Source: Rhodococcus sp. CH91 (lineage in GTDB: Bacteria > Actinomycetota > Actinomycetes > Mycobacteriales > Mycobacteriaceae). Taken from it: a stretch of 64,000 bases of DNA. Position numbers and translations under genes: made by a program. Shown in pieces: positions 49,060-57,975 of this stretch. Numbering within the stretch: position 1 is the stretch's first letter; each line of letters starts with the position of its first letter. The DNA is taken from the NCBI RefSeq assembly GCF_022554085.1, contig NZ_JAKFYR010000003.1, positions 354,074 through 418,073 on the forward strand. The letters run 5' to 3'. Under the pieces are notes generated by a model, which did not search any database, was not told the origin of the DNA, and saw only the letters and a list, made by a program, of their open reading frames with translations.

Positions 49060-49740
49060 TCAGTGCCCGTTGAGGAACTTCCGCAATCTCGTCGACAGCG
49101 GATGCGTGACGTTGAGACTTCCGCCGCGCACCTTGCCGGTCACCACCAGATGCAGTGGGCCGTACGGCGCCCCGCCGCGCACCTTGGACGACACGCTCGA
49201 TGCGACGTTGTCGACACCGTTGACGTCGGCCGTGGCTTCCGCAGGCAACACGATGCTGATCGAACTGAGGTAGTCGTTCACGTCGATCCGCACCACCTGC
49301 GTCTGCATCACCGCCTCGGTGAAGTCGAGGGTCACCGAGGACGCGACGGTGTCGAGCGTGATGGCGGGCGGCACCTGCCAGCGACCCTTCCGCTCGATGC
49401 TCGAGACACGGCCCTTGATGAGCGAGGGAGCCCCCTGGAGGGGTGCGGGGAAGGCACCTGCGGCGGGCACCGGGTAGGTCTGCTGCTGCGGTGGCACGCC
49501 CGGCACGGTCCGAGGGTCGTATTCGGGACGGATCTGCATCCCGGGCAGGTCGACGAGCACCTGGTTCAGGTCGCCCCGGGTCTTGGCGGCGAGCACGGTA
49601 TCCATCCGCTCGGTGAACTCGCCGAGCGAAAGCATTCCCTGGCCGACCGCGCGCTGCAGAAGCTCTCCGACATGTTCGCGTTCGGCGTCCGACACACGAA
49701 GATCCCTCGGTTCCATGCGCATCAGCATAGTGGGATCCAC
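49060..49740 (-). CDS. DUF1707 domain protein
   Basis: A 226-residue protein. The N-terminal DUF1707 domain (residues about 10-60) has the signature LRVSDAEREHVGELLQRAVGQGMLSLGEFTERMDTVLAAKTRGDL. After a proline-rich linker, a C-terminal beta-rich domain with ITLDTVASSVTLDFTEAV and ADVNGVDNVASSVSSKVR resembles the LiaF/DUF4097-like envelope-stress fold. It starts at the GTG at 49740 with GAGGAC upstream; in-frame ATGs at 49728, 49722 and 49716 are alternatives. Located directly after the response regulator gene (1-base gap), so it is probably cotranscribed with the two-component system and may be its membrane-side partner. Function unknown. Confidence 0.8.
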   Translation of the reverse strand: MDPTMLMRMEPRDLRVSDAEREHVGELLQRAVGQGMLSLGEFTERMDTVLAAKTRGDLNQVLVDLPGMQIRPEYDPRTVPGVPPQQQTYPVPAAGAFPAPLQGAPSLIKGRVSSIERKGRWQVPPAITLDTVASSVTLDFTEAVMQTQVVRIDVNDYLSSISIVLPAEATADVNGVDNVASSVSSKVRGGAPYGPLHLVVTGKVRGGSLNVTHPLSTRLRKFLNGH

Positions 49741-49741
49741 G

Positions 49742-50446
49742 TCATGTCCTCGTGTCTCGTTCGAGCCCTTGCTCGATGACGTACCGGGTGAGCTCGACCC
49801 GGTTCGCGAGCTGCAGTTTCCGCAGTGTCGCCTGCACGTGGTTCTCGACGGTGCGGTGGCTGAGCGTCAACCGCGCGGCGATCTGTTTCGCCGACAATCC
49901 TTTCGCGACCAGCCTCAGCACCTCCGTCTCCCGGCTCGTCAGTGTCGCGGGGGCCTCTCGCCGGGCCGATGCGTTCGACATGCGGCGGTATTCACCGAGC
50001 ACCAGCCCGGCCAGACCGGGGGTGAAGACGGCCTGGCCGCGTGCGGTCGCGAGAACCGCGTCGACGAGTTCCTGCACCGAGGCGCTCTTGACGAGATAAC
50101 CGGACGCGCCGGCTTTGACCGCCCCGAGAACGTCGTCCCGTTCGGAGGAGGCCGACAGCACGAGAACCCGGCTGTCCGGAGAGACTTCGAGGACCGCGCG
50201 GGTCGCCTCGGTACCTGTGCCGTCGGGCATCGCCATGTCCATGAGCACGACGTCGGGTCTGACGACGGCGGCACGTCGTGCGGCGCTGGCGACACCGTCG
50301 GCCTCGGCGACCATGATGAATCCGGCCTCCTCGAGGCCGCGACCGACCGCGTTACGCCAGATCGGGTGGTCGTCGACCACCATCACGGTGACCGCTTCGC
50401 GCTCCCCCGGGGTGTTCCTGTGATGTTCCGCATCGGTCCCGGTCAC
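49742..50446 (-). CDS. NarL/FixJ-type response regulator
   Basis: A 234-residue regulator. The receiver domain shows VTVMVVDDHPIWRNAV (acidic pocket), the phosphoacceptor Asp in VVLMDMAMPDG (near residue 70) and Lys in GYLVKSASVQEL. A C-terminal LuxR-type helix-turn-helix has LTSRETEVLRLVAKGLSAKQIAARLTLSHRTVENHV. The GTG start lies immediately before the stop of the kinase gene, with GAAGGGGGAAT as ribosome binding site. It pairs with the MacS-like kinase next to it. Targets are unknown; autoregulation of the operon and control of the DUF1707 gene are plausible guesses. Confidence 0.93.
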   Translation of the reverse strand: MTGTDAEHHRNTPGEREAVTVMVVDDHPIWRNAVGRGLEEAGFIMVAEADGVASAARRAAVVRPDVVLMDMAMPDGTGTEATRAVLEVSPDSRVLVLSASSERDDVLGAVKAGASGYLVKSASVQELVDAVLATARGQAVFTPGLAGLVLGEYRRMSNASARREAPATLTSRETEVLRLVAKGLSAKQIAARLTLSHRTVENHVQATLRKLQLANRVELTRYVIEQGLERDTRT

Positions 50447-51586
50447 TCATTCCCCCTTCGGTACCCGGATCTCCCATTCGGTTCCCTCGTCCACGGCACT
50501 GCCGAGCAGAGCGGCGCCGCCGAGCCATTCCGCCCGTCCGATGATCGATTTGGACACCCCCAGGCGCCCCTGCGCGCAGGCTTCGTCGAGTCTGCCCGGT
50601 TCCATCCCGACACCGTCGTCGCGGATACCGAGCACGATCTCGTCGCCGAGATCCTCGAGAAGGATGTACGCGGCTGCTCCGGCACCGGCGTGCAGCTCGA
50701 TGTTCGACAGTGCAGCGGTGGTCAGCGCGGCGAGCTCTTCGGCACGTCCGCGCGGGATCAGGATCGGATCGGCCGGTGCCGCCACGATCGCGGTGCCGGC
50801 CCGGGAACGCACCAGCGCCGTGAGGTCGGCGAGCCGGTCGTCCCCGCAGTCGGCAGCGGCGTCCTGTTCCGAGACGAGTTGCCGGAGCGCGACCTCCTGT
50901 TCGCGCGCGAGATCCACGAGCTCCGTCGCGTCGCCGCCGAGTTCGAGGCCCCGCCTCTGTACGAGAGCGAGCACCTGCAGGACTCCGTCGTGCACCTGAC
51001 GGGCCAGCCGGTCGCGTTCCTCGGTGGCGGCGGCCATGCGCACCACCTGTTCGAGTTGCCGGTGCGCACGACGTGCGGTCGTGGTGGCGAATCCCATCGC
51101 CACGCCGCAGGCGACCAGCACCGGCGCCGTCGCGTCCCGCCACAGGTCGAGGTCGACCTGGTCGCGGACGAGCGCGCTGACGACGGACATCAGCAGTGCC
51201 GATCCCGTGCCGGCGAGTGGCCCGCCGAGGATCGCCGCCGCCAGCACGGCGTTGGCCACCCACAAGGTGGTGGGCATGGTCTGGTGAGTGCTGTACCAGT
51301 CGTGGTCGGCCACGAGCCTGGTGGACGCCATCAGCGCGACGGCGACGATCTGGTCGACCGCGGCGACGGTGCGGCGCAGATGTACCTCGTGCGAGAGCAG
51401 GACGGCCGATGCGAGCGACCACGCCACGAGAATGCCGATGAGCAACCACGACAGATCCGGGCGGGTGTAGTGCGCGACCGTGGAGAACTGGGAGCCCACC
51501 GCGTAGACGACGGTCACGAGCCGGAAGACCTGCGCTGCCCGCCAGAGCGGCGCATCCGGGTCCGGACCGGTCGGCGACGGCCTCAT
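50447..51586 (-). CDS. MacS-type sensor histidine kinase
   Basis: A 379-residue kinase with five or six hydrophobic segments in the first 190 residues. A HisKA_3 helix carries the phosphorylated His in ERDRLARQVHDGVLQVLALV (near residue 203). It ends in a short HATPase with LTTAALSNIELHAGAGAAAYILLEDL and DDGVGM. The layout is that of the MacS family of actinobacterial kinases. I use ATG 51586; a GTG at 51601 is an alternative and neither has a strong ribosome binding site. The stimulus is not evident, but the polytopic sensor suggests a membrane or envelope signal. Confidence 0.88.
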   Translation of the reverse strand: MRPSPTGPDPDAPLWRAAQVFRLVTVVYAVGSQFSTVAHYTRPDLSWLLIGILVAWSLASAVLLSHEVHLRRTVAAVDQIVAVALMASTRLVADHDWYSTHQTMPTTLWVANAVLAAAILGGPLAGTGSALLMSVVSALVRDQVDLDLWRDATAPVLVACGVAMGFATTTARRAHRQLEQVVRMAAATEERDRLARQVHDGVLQVLALVQRRGLELGGDATELVDLAREQEVALRQLVSEQDAAADCGDDRLADLTALVRSRAGTAIVAAPADPILIPRGRAEELAALTTAALSNIELHAGAGAAAYILLEDLGDEIVLGIRDDGVGMEPGRLDEACAQGRLGVSKSIIGRAEWLGGAALLGSAVDEGTEWEIRVPKGE

Positions 51587-51703
51587 GTGTACGTTTCGCA
51601 CCTTTCGTCACATTGATCGGAGCGAGTGAATCCAACCACTCCGGGAGCCGTACGGTGCCCGCCACATCCTGTGACCGTCCGCACAGTGGTTTGATTTGAA
51701 GTC

Positions 51704-53284
51704 GTGTTGAGGTCGTACCGAGCTGTCGCCGCCACTCTGCGGAGTCGTTGGCCGCTCTACATGGTCTCGATGGGCGCCTCGAACCTGTTCGGTGCCCTGC
51801 TCGTCTTCGCCTTCGTGCGATACGGGATCCCCCTCGGCGAGACCGATGCGATCGCCGCCCACCGCGTCCGCAACTTCGCGGTCTTCGCGGTGTACCTGGT
51901 CTTCGCCGGCGTCGTGAGCCTGAGCGCCGCAGCGATCATGCTGCGTTCGGTCGTGCGATGGCAGTTGCGAGGTGGCCCGCCCACGCGAGCCGAACAGATG
52001 GCTGCGCTGCATGCACCGCTCCGGCAGGCGATCGTCCACCTCGGATTGTGGCTGCTCGGTGGCGTGCTCTTCGTCTTCCTCACGGCCGAGGAGATGCCGT
52101 CGCTCGCGGTGGCGGTGTCGGTCACCGTCGCCATGGCCGCGACCAGCACCTTCGGTTTCACCTACATGCTCGGCGAGCGCATCCTGCGGCCGGTCGCCGC
52201 CCGCGCCCTGAGCGAGGGGAACTTCGACCGGACCATGGCGCCGGGCGTGGGCACCCGCCTGGCCATGACCTGGGGGCTGGGCACGCTGATGCCGGTCGCG
52301 GGCATCGTGCTGCTGTGCGTGACGCAGTTGAGCGCGAACACCGACTTCGATCCGGATGCTCTCGCCCTGTCCGTGCTCGCCCTCGCGGTGACGTCTATCG
52401 GGCTCGCGCTCGTGCTGTCGCTGCTCACCTCTTCGCAGATCTCCGACCCGATCAAACAACTGCGCTGGGCGATCGAACGTGTGCAGCGCGGCGCCTCCGG
52501 GGTCCAGGTCGAAGTGTTCGACGGCAGTGAGATCGGGCGACTCCAGGTCGGGTTCAACCGCATGATGACCGAGTCCGACGAGCGCCGGCGTCTGCGCGAG
52601 CTGTTCGGTCAGCACGTCGGCGAGGACGTCGCGCGCCGGGCACTGCAGTACGGCACCGAACTCGGTGGTGAGACCAGATACGTCGCGGTGCTGTTCGTCG
52701 ACATGGTGGGTTCGACCGCGACCGCGGCCGAGCGGCCGCCGAACGAGGTCGTCGAATTGCTCAACGAGTTCTTCCGGGTCGTCGTCGAGGTCGTGGACAA
52801 GCACCACGGCTTCGTCAACAAGTTCATGGGCGACGCCGCACTCGTGATCTTCGGCGCTCCCCTCGACCGGCCCGACGCCCCCACCGCAGCCCTCGCAGCC
52901 GCTCGCGAGATGAGATTCGCACTCGGCGAGATCACCGGACTCGACGTGGGCATCGGCGTATCGGCGGGCCTCGCGGTGGCCGGCAACATCGGCGCGGCCG
53001 AGCGGTTCGAGTACACCGTCATCGGCGATCCGGTCAACGAGGCGTCGCGCCTGACCGAACTCGCAAAACTACGTCCGAGCAGGGTTCTTGCGTCATCGAG
53101 CGCGTTGTATTTCGCCGACGACGAGGAGCGCGGCCACTGGGAACTCGGCGACGAGGTGCAGCTGCGCGGACGGCGGCGGATGACACATCTCGCGTGGCCG
53201 GTCCGCTATCCCGGGGTCGCCGCATCGGCCGCCGATCGGGACGATCCGGGCTCCTCGTCCGGAGGCGCACAACCCTCCGCCTGA
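51704..53284 (+). CDS. Membrane class III adenylate cyclase with HAMP domain
   Basis: A 526-residue protein: six hydrophobic segments (residues about 15-245), a HAMP domain (about 246-300, SSQISDPIKQLRWAIERVQRG) and a class III cyclase domain (about 320-490). Metal-binding Asp residues are in AVLFVDMVGST and FMGDAALVIFG. The substrate-specifying Lys (VNKFMGD) and Asp (YTVIGDPVNEASRL) identify adenylate, not guanylate, cyclase, and the transition-state Asn and Arg are present. It makes cAMP from ATP. It resembles the mycobacterial Rv3645/Rv1318c-type group, for which membrane or lipid signals are suspected. GTG start, weak ribosome binding site. Confidence 0.9.
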   Translation: MLRSYRAVAATLRSRWPLYMVSMGASNLFGALLVFAFVRYGIPLGETDAIAAHRVRNFAVFAVYLVFAGVVSLSAAAIMLRSVVRWQLRGGPPTRAEQMAALHAPLRQAIVHLGLWLLGGVLFVFLTAEEMPSLAVAVSVTVAMAATSTFGFTYMLGERILRPVAARALSEGNFDRTMAPGVGTRLAMTWGLGTLMPVAGIVLLCVTQLSANTDFDPDALALSVLALAVTSIGLALVLSLLTSSQISDPIKQLRWAIERVQRGASGVQVEVFDGSEIGRLQVGFNRMMTESDERRRLRELFGQHVGEDVARRALQYGTELGGETRYVAVLFVDMVGSTATAAERPPNEVVELLNEFFRVVVEVVDKHHGFVNKFMGDAALVIFGAPLDRPDAPTAALAAAREMRFALGEITGLDVGIGVSAGLAVAGNIGAAERFEYTVIGDPVNEASRLTELAKLRPSRVLASSSALYFADDEERGHWELGDEVQLRGRRRMTHLAWPVRYPGVAASAADRDDPGSSSGGAQPSA

Positions 53285-53345
53285 GCCCGCTCCGCGGTGC
53301 CCGGAGAGCGAGAGCACCCCCTTCGCGGCACCGGGGTCGGTTACG

Positions 53346-54476
53346 GTGAACAGCGTGGCGCAGCCCCACGACCATCCTCGAGGCCCCGACGCCATGCCGC
53401 GTCGGGGCTCGTTCCGGTGGCTCAAATGGGGGTCTGCGATCGCGCTCGTCGCCCTGCTGACCGTGGAGGCCGTCTACTTGTGGCCGACGATGAGCGACTC
53501 GTGGCGTGCCGTCACCGAGATGCACTGGGGATGGTTCGCTGCGTGCGTGCTGGCGCAGCTGATCTCCCTCAGCGGCTTCGCCGGGGTGCAGCAGCGACTG
53601 CTCCGCGCGGGCGGGGTGCGCGTCGGGCACTGGCGGTCGGCGTCGGTGATCTACGGCAGCACCGCGATGGCGGTCACCCTGCCGGCCGGACCGGTCTTCT
53701 CCACAGCCTTCACCTACAAGCAGACCCGCAAGTGGGGTGCCACTCCCGTGGTCGCCTCGTGGCAGCTCGCGGTGTCGGGTGTGATCGCGGCGACCACACT
53801 GGCATCGGTGGGCATGATCGGCGCATTCGCCGTCGGTAGCCGGATCAGCCCGGTCACGCTCGTGTTGTCGCTCGCCGGGGCGATCGCGCTGTTCTACGGA
53901 CTCCGGTACGTCGCGAGGAATCCCTCGTCCATCGAGTCGGCCGGCACGTGGGTCCTCGGCCGGATCAACCGGATCACGAGGAAGCCGAAGGACACCGGAT
54001 TCGACGTCTTCGAGCGCACCCTGGCGCAGCTGGAGTCCGTCGACCTCGCACGTCGCGACGGTCTGGCTGCGATCGCGTGGTCCGCCGTGCATCGTTCCGC
54101 CGATGTCGCATGCCTCGGCCTGGCGTGCTGGGCGGTCGGCGGCTCGCCCTCGGTGGCGGGTCTGCTCATCGCGTTCGCCGCCGCGAAGGCGGTGGGCAGC
54201 GTGCCGCTCGCCCCGGGCGGCCTGGGTTTCGTGGACGGAACCCTCATCGCGACCCTCACCGCCTCCGGGTTGAGCGCCTCGCAGTCCCTGGCCGCGGTCT
54301 TCGTGTACCGGATGGTGAGCTTCGCGTTCGTCGCCCTCGCCGGGTGGAGCACCGTCGCCGCGATGTACCGGGGCAACGGCGGTGATGAGATCGATCCGAT
54401 CGCGGAGCGCGCCGAACACGAGCGCACCGCGCTCGAGCGGCGCCGCCGGACGACCGAGAACCCCGAACCCGTGTGA
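53346..54476 (+). CDS. YbhN/UPF0104-type membrane protein (LPG synthetase TM-like)
   Basis: A 376-residue membrane protein of the lysylphosphatidylglycerol-synthase transmembrane-region family (YbhN/UPF0104). It has about eight hydrophobic segments and the conserved SLAVTLPAGPVFSTAFTYKQTRKWGAT region and PLAPGGLGFVDGTLIATL motif. It lacks the soluble aminoacyl-transferase domain of MprF, so it is more likely a lipid flippase-like protein than a synthase. The GTG at 53346 is used; a second GTG at 53355 is equally possible. It sits 61 bases after the cyclase gene in the same direction. Substrate unknown. Confidence 0.8.
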   Translation: MNSVAQPHDHPRGPDAMPRRGSFRWLKWGSAIALVALLTVEAVYLWPTMSDSWRAVTEMHWGWFAACVLAQLISLSGFAGVQQRLLRAGGVRVGHWRSASVIYGSTAMAVTLPAGPVFSTAFTYKQTRKWGATPVVASWQLAVSGVIAATTLASVGMIGAFAVGSRISPVTLVLSLAGAIALFYGLRYVARNPSSIESAGTWVLGRINRITRKPKDTGFDVFERTLAQLESVDLARRDGLAAIAWSAVHRSADVACLGLACWAVGGSPSVAGLLIAFAAAKAVGSVPLAPGGLGFVDGTLIATLTASGLSASQSLAAVFVYRMVSFAFVALAGWSTVAAMYRGNGGDEIDPIAERAEHERTALERRRRTTENPEPV

Positions 54477-54563
54477 TCCGGGTCACCAAGTAGTTGCGCA
54501 CGCAACCATTTGCTGCCACTATGGGACCAAGAAGTTGAAAGTTGGATCAACCGAGGAGCGCCC

Positions 54564-55118
54564 ATGACGACCGCCACCACCACCTTCCCCGGCCTCACCA
54601 CAGGCACCTGGACCATCGATCCCGTCCACTCCAGCGTGGGCTTCGCCGTCCGGCACCTCATGGTCAGCAAGGTCCGCGGCAAGTTCGACACCTTCTCCGG
54701 CCGCATCGAGGTCGACGAGAACGGCACCGCCTCGGTGCACGCCGAGATCGACGTGACGTCGATCGACACCAACAACGCCGACCGGGACGCCCACCTCCGT
54801 TCGGCCGACTTCTTCGAAGCCGAGCGCTACCCCACCGCGACCTTCACCTCGACCGCGGTCCGCGCCGACGGTGAGAACTACGTGGCCACCGGCGACCTGA
54901 CCCTCCACGGCGTCACTCGGCCGGTCGAACTGACGCTCGAGTTCAACGGCGTCAATCCCGGCATGGGCCAGGGCCCGGTCGCCGGCTTCGAGGCCACCAC
55001 CGTGATCAGCCGCAAGGACTTCGGCATCAGCCTGGAAATGCCCCTCGAAGGCGGCGGAGCCGTGGTGGGCGACAAGATCACCATCACTCTCGAGATCGAG
55101 GCAGCCCTGCAGTCCTGA
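54564..55118 (+). CDS. YceI family lipid-binding protein
   Basis: A 184-residue YceI protein: GTWTIDPVHSSVGFAVRHLMVSKVRGKFDTFSG is the family opening, and DFFEAERYPTATFTST and LTLHGVTRPVELTLEF follow in order. The family is an eight-stranded beta-barrel that binds isoprenoid or fatty acyl chains. There is no signal peptide here, so it is cytoplasmic, unlike E. coli YceI. GAGGAG precedes the ATG at 54564. A strong hairpin (55131-55161) follows the stop. Probably its own transcription unit. Function: lipid or quinone-like ligand binding, inferred from family. Confidence 0.92.
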   Translation: MTTATTTFPGLTTGTWTIDPVHSSVGFAVRHLMVSKVRGKFDTFSGRIEVDENGTASVHAEIDVTSIDTNNADRDAHLRSADFFEAERYPTATFTSTAVRADGENYVATGDLTLHGVTRPVELTLEFNGVNPGMGQGPVAGFEATTVISRKDFGISLEMPLEGGGAVVGDKITITLEIEAALQS

Positions 55119-55130
55119 TCCGACCCTCCG

Positions 55131-55161
55131 TGCGGCGCCCTCCCCCGGGAAGGGCGCCGCA
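55131..55161 (+). terminator. Terminator after yceI
   Basis: TGCGGCGCCCT (55131-55141) and AGGGCGCCGCA (55151-55161) form an 11-bp perfect stem, 12 bases beyond the stop. GC-rich stem, no T-run, typical of actinobacteria. Confidence 0.7.
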
Positions 55162-55220
55162 TCGGCATCGGTGGCGATGCTCACCTCGGGCACGTTCGCG
55201 CCGCGGCTACTCTGGTTTCC

Positions 55221-55601
55221 GTGAAGAAGTACACCCCGGCGTTGGTGGTCGACGTCGTGCTCGTCGTCGTGTTCGCCGTGCTCGGCCGTTCCAGCCACAA
55301 CGAAGTTCTCGATCTCGCAGGGCTCGCGGAGACGGCCTGGCCGTTCCTCGGCGGCCTCACCGTCGGATGGTTCTTCACCGCCTGGCTCTACCGCGACAAG
55401 TTCGACGCCCTCGCCGCCGCCCCCACCGGCCTGCTGGTGTGGGTGAGCACCCTCGTGGGAGGCATGCTGCTGCGCGCCGTCACCGGACAGGGCACCGCCA
55501 CCGCGTTCATCATCGTGGCCACGATCTTCCTGGGCGTATTCCTCGTGGGATGGCGCCTCGTGGCTCGCGCGGTACAGCGTCGCAAGGTCCACGCGCACTG
55601 A
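55221..55601 (+). CDS. DUF3054 small membrane protein
   Basis: A 126-residue integral membrane protein of four hydrophobic helices of the DUF3054 family. The conserved pieces are VVDVVLVVVFAVLGRSSH at the start, GLAETAWPFLGGLTVGWFFTA in the middle and GWRLVARAV at the end. Families like this are present in many actinobacteria and have no assigned role. The start is GTG at 55221. The C-terminus is basic (RRKVHAH), facing the cytosol by the positive-inside rule. It lies between the yceI terminator and the peptide transporter gene. Confidence 0.8.
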   Translation: MKKYTPALVVDVVLVVVFAVLGRSSHNEVLDLAGLAETAWPFLGGLTVGWFFTAWLYRDKFDALAAAPTGLLVWVSTLVGGMLLRAVTGQGTATAFIIVATIFLGVFLVGWRLVARAVQRRKVHAH

Positions 55602-55722
55602 TCCGCGTTCTCCCGGCGGAGCTGTGAGATCGAGCTTCACACGGCCGGGGAGGATGTGATTCCACTCGCCGGATGCCGAAATGTTTCGCATACCCGGCCC
55701 CCGCAGTGGAACAGTGGAAATC

Positions 55723-57195
55723 ATGTCCACCATCGACCCTCCCACACTGACCGGGTCCCGCTCCGATCATCGGTTCTTCGGCCAGCCGCTGCCCCTGGCG
55801 AATCTGTTCGGTGTCGAGATGTGGGAGCGTTTCTCCTTCTACGGCATGCAGGGCATCCTCATCTACTACCTGTACTACTCGGCATCCGAGGGCGGGTTGG
55901 GGATCAGCCAGGGCGCCGCCACCTCGATCGTCGGCGCCTACGGCGGCACGGTGTATCTGTCGACGATCCTCGGGGCGTGGATCGCCGACAGGCTGCTCGG
56001 CTCCGAACGCACACTGTTCTACAGCGCCGTATTCATCATGTTCGGCCACATCGCACTCGCAGTCCTGCCGGGATTCGCGGGCGTGGGCGTCGGCCTGGTG
56101 CTCATCGCCTTCGGTAGCGGCGGTCTCAAGGCCACGGCGACATCGATCGTCGGCGATCTCTACGACGAACACGACACCCGGCGGGACGCCGGCTTCTCGA
56201 TCTTCTACATGGGCGTGAACATCGGTGCGCTCGTCGGCCCGCTGCTCACGGGATTCCTGCAGACGCGTTACGGCTTCCACTGGGGCTTCGGTCTCGCCGC
56301 GGTCGGTATGTTCCTCGGCCTGTTGCAGTACACCATCTACCGCAAGCATCTCGGCGACATCGGCAAGGTGGCGCCGCACCCCCTGCCGACCGAGACACGG
56401 ACGAAGGCGGCCGGAATCGGCCTGGCCGCCGTTGCTCTCATCGCCGTCTTCGCGCTCACCGGACTCATCACGACGAGCAACATGTCCGACATCGTCGTCG
56501 TCCTGACGATCGTCGCGACCGTCACCTACTTCGTCATCATGCTGTCGAGCAAGCAGATCACGTCGATCGAGCGCAGCCGGGTGCTGTCCTTCATCCCGAT
56601 GTTCATCGCCAGCGCGGTCTTCTGGTCGCTCTTCCAGCAACAGTTCACGATGGTCGCGGTCTACGCCGACACCCGGCTGAACCGCGATCTGTTCGGCTGG
56701 GAATTCCCGCCGTCGTGGGTGCAGTCGATCAACCCCGTGTTCATCATCCTGTTCGCGGGTGTCTTCGCCGCGGCCTGGACGAAGCTCGGACCGCGCCAGC
56801 CGTCGTCCCCCATCAAGTTCGCGGTGGGCACGATCATCATGGGCATCGCCTTCCTGTGCTTCATCCCGATGGCCGGCGGGGGTTCCAACAGCGCGCCCCT
56901 GCTCGGGCTGATCGGCATCCTGCTGCTGTTCACCTTCGCCGAGCTGTTCCTGTCCCCCGTCGGACTGTCGCTGTCGACCAAGCTCGCGCCGAAGAACTTC
57001 CACACGCAGATGGTCGCGTTGTTCTATCTGTCGGTCGCCTGCGGCACGGCCATGGCCGGCACCCTCGCCGGGTTCTACGACGAGAACAACGAGGTGCCGT
57101 ACTACCTGTGGATCGGTGGCGCCTCGATCGTCGTGGGGATCGTGCTCGCACTGTTCGCGCCGCGCATCAAGAAGCTCATGCACGGCGTGCAGTAA
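55723..57195 (+). CDS. POT/PTR-family proton-coupled peptide transporter
   Basis: A 490-residue membrane transporter of the POT (MFS) family. The proton-coupling motif ExxER is present (GVEMWERFSFYGMQG), and the signature YMGVNIGALVGPLL and later NPVFIILFAG / FAELFLSPVGLSLSTKLAPKNFHTQ motifs match DtpT-type transporters. About fourteen hydrophobic segments. I start at the ATG at 55723 with GGAAATC upstream; 55681 gives an extra 14 residues. It takes up di- and tripeptides with protons. It sits convergent to the TauE/SafE gene with only a 13-base gap, so the transcripts overlap. Confidence 0.93.
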   Translation: MSTIDPPTLTGSRSDHRFFGQPLPLANLFGVEMWERFSFYGMQGILIYYLYYSASEGGLGISQGAATSIVGAYGGTVYLSTILGAWIADRLLGSERTLFYSAVFIMFGHIALAVLPGFAGVGVGLVLIAFGSGGLKATATSIVGDLYDEHDTRRDAGFSIFYMGVNIGALVGPLLTGFLQTRYGFHWGFGLAAVGMFLGLLQYTIYRKHLGDIGKVAPHPLPTETRTKAAGIGLAAVALIAVFALTGLITTSNMSDIVVVLTIVATVTYFVIMLSSKQITSIERSRVLSFIPMFIASAVFWSLFQQQFTMVAVYADTRLNRDLFGWEFPPSWVQSINPVFIILFAGVFAAAWTKLGPRQPSSPIKFAVGTIIMGIAFLCFIPMAGGGSNSAPLLGLIGILLLFTFAELFLSPVGLSLSTKLAPKNFHTQMVALFYLSVACGTAMAGTLAGFYDENNEVPYYLWIGGASIVVGIVLALFAPRIKKLMHGVQ

Positions 57196-57208
57196 CCGGG
57201 CTCGCGAT

Positions 57209-57946
57209 TCAGCGGACCGCCAGCCATACCGCCAGGCCGAACCCTGCGAGCGCGACCGTCACGCGCAGCAGGTTCGGCGGTATGCGGCGGACCAGGGGCG
57301 GGCCGCACCATCCCCCGGCGAACGCCCCGGCTGCCATCGCGGCTGCCGCGACCCAGTGCACGGGCCCGAAGACGGCGAAACCGATCGCCGCGACGAGGTT
57401 CGCGATGCCGAGCAGATAGCTCTTGAGGATGCTCGCGCGCCAGATCTGCTCCGATGTGCAGATCAGTATCAGTGCGAGGAACACCACGCCCGCCCCCGCA
57501 CCGAAATACCCGCCGTACACCGCGACGACGAAGACGGCCACCGCGAACACCCGTGGCAGGTCGCGGCCGCCCGCCAGTGCGCGGATACGCGGCTGAAGCA
57601 GCAACGCCAGTGCTGCGAGTGCGACGAGGCCCGGCACGACCGCCTCGAACGAGCCCGGCGGCGCCACGAGCAGGACGATCGCCCCGGTTGCGCCGCCGAG
57701 GGCAGCGTAAAGCGTCCACCACCACACCCGAGGGCCGGTGTCGACGACCTCCCGAGCCGAGTTGGTCAACGCCCCGACGCCCACACCGACCATCGCCACG
57801 GTGTTGGTGACGTTCGCGGCGACCGGCGAGAGACCGGCCGCGAGCAGAGCCGGATACGACACGATCGATGCCAGACCGGTGACGAAGCCGACGACCCCGG
57901 CGAAGAAGCCGGCGACCGCGAGCAGCATCACGTCGGCAACCGTCAC
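57209..57946 (-). CDS. TauE/SafE-family sulfite/organosulfonate exporter-like permease
   Basis: A 245-residue membrane protein with seven or eight hydrophobic segments in two repeats. The opening VGFVTGLASIVSYPALLAAGLSPVAANVTNTVAM and the second repeat YGGYFGAGAGVVFLALI / ILKSYLLGIANLVAA fit the TauE/SafE family. Members move sulfite, sulfoacetate or other organic anions. GTG start. Substrate here is unknown. It is followed on the same strand by the region upstream of the penicillin-binding-protein pair, 30 bases away from the end of the second gene. Confidence 0.85.
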   Translation of the reverse strand: MTVADVMLLAVAGFFAGVVGFVTGLASIVSYPALLAAGLSPVAANVTNTVAMVGVGVGALTNSAREVVDTGPRVWWWTLYAALGGATGAIVLLVAPPGSFEAVVPGLVALAALALLLQPRIRALAGGRDLPRVFAVAVFVVAVYGGYFGAGAGVVFLALILICTSEQIWRASILKSYLLGIANLVAAIGFAVFGPVHWVAAAAMAAGAFAGGWCGPPLVRRIPPNLLRVTVALAGFGLAVWLAVR

Positions 57947-57975
57947 GATCGGTCAACGTACCCTGCGGCGGGGAG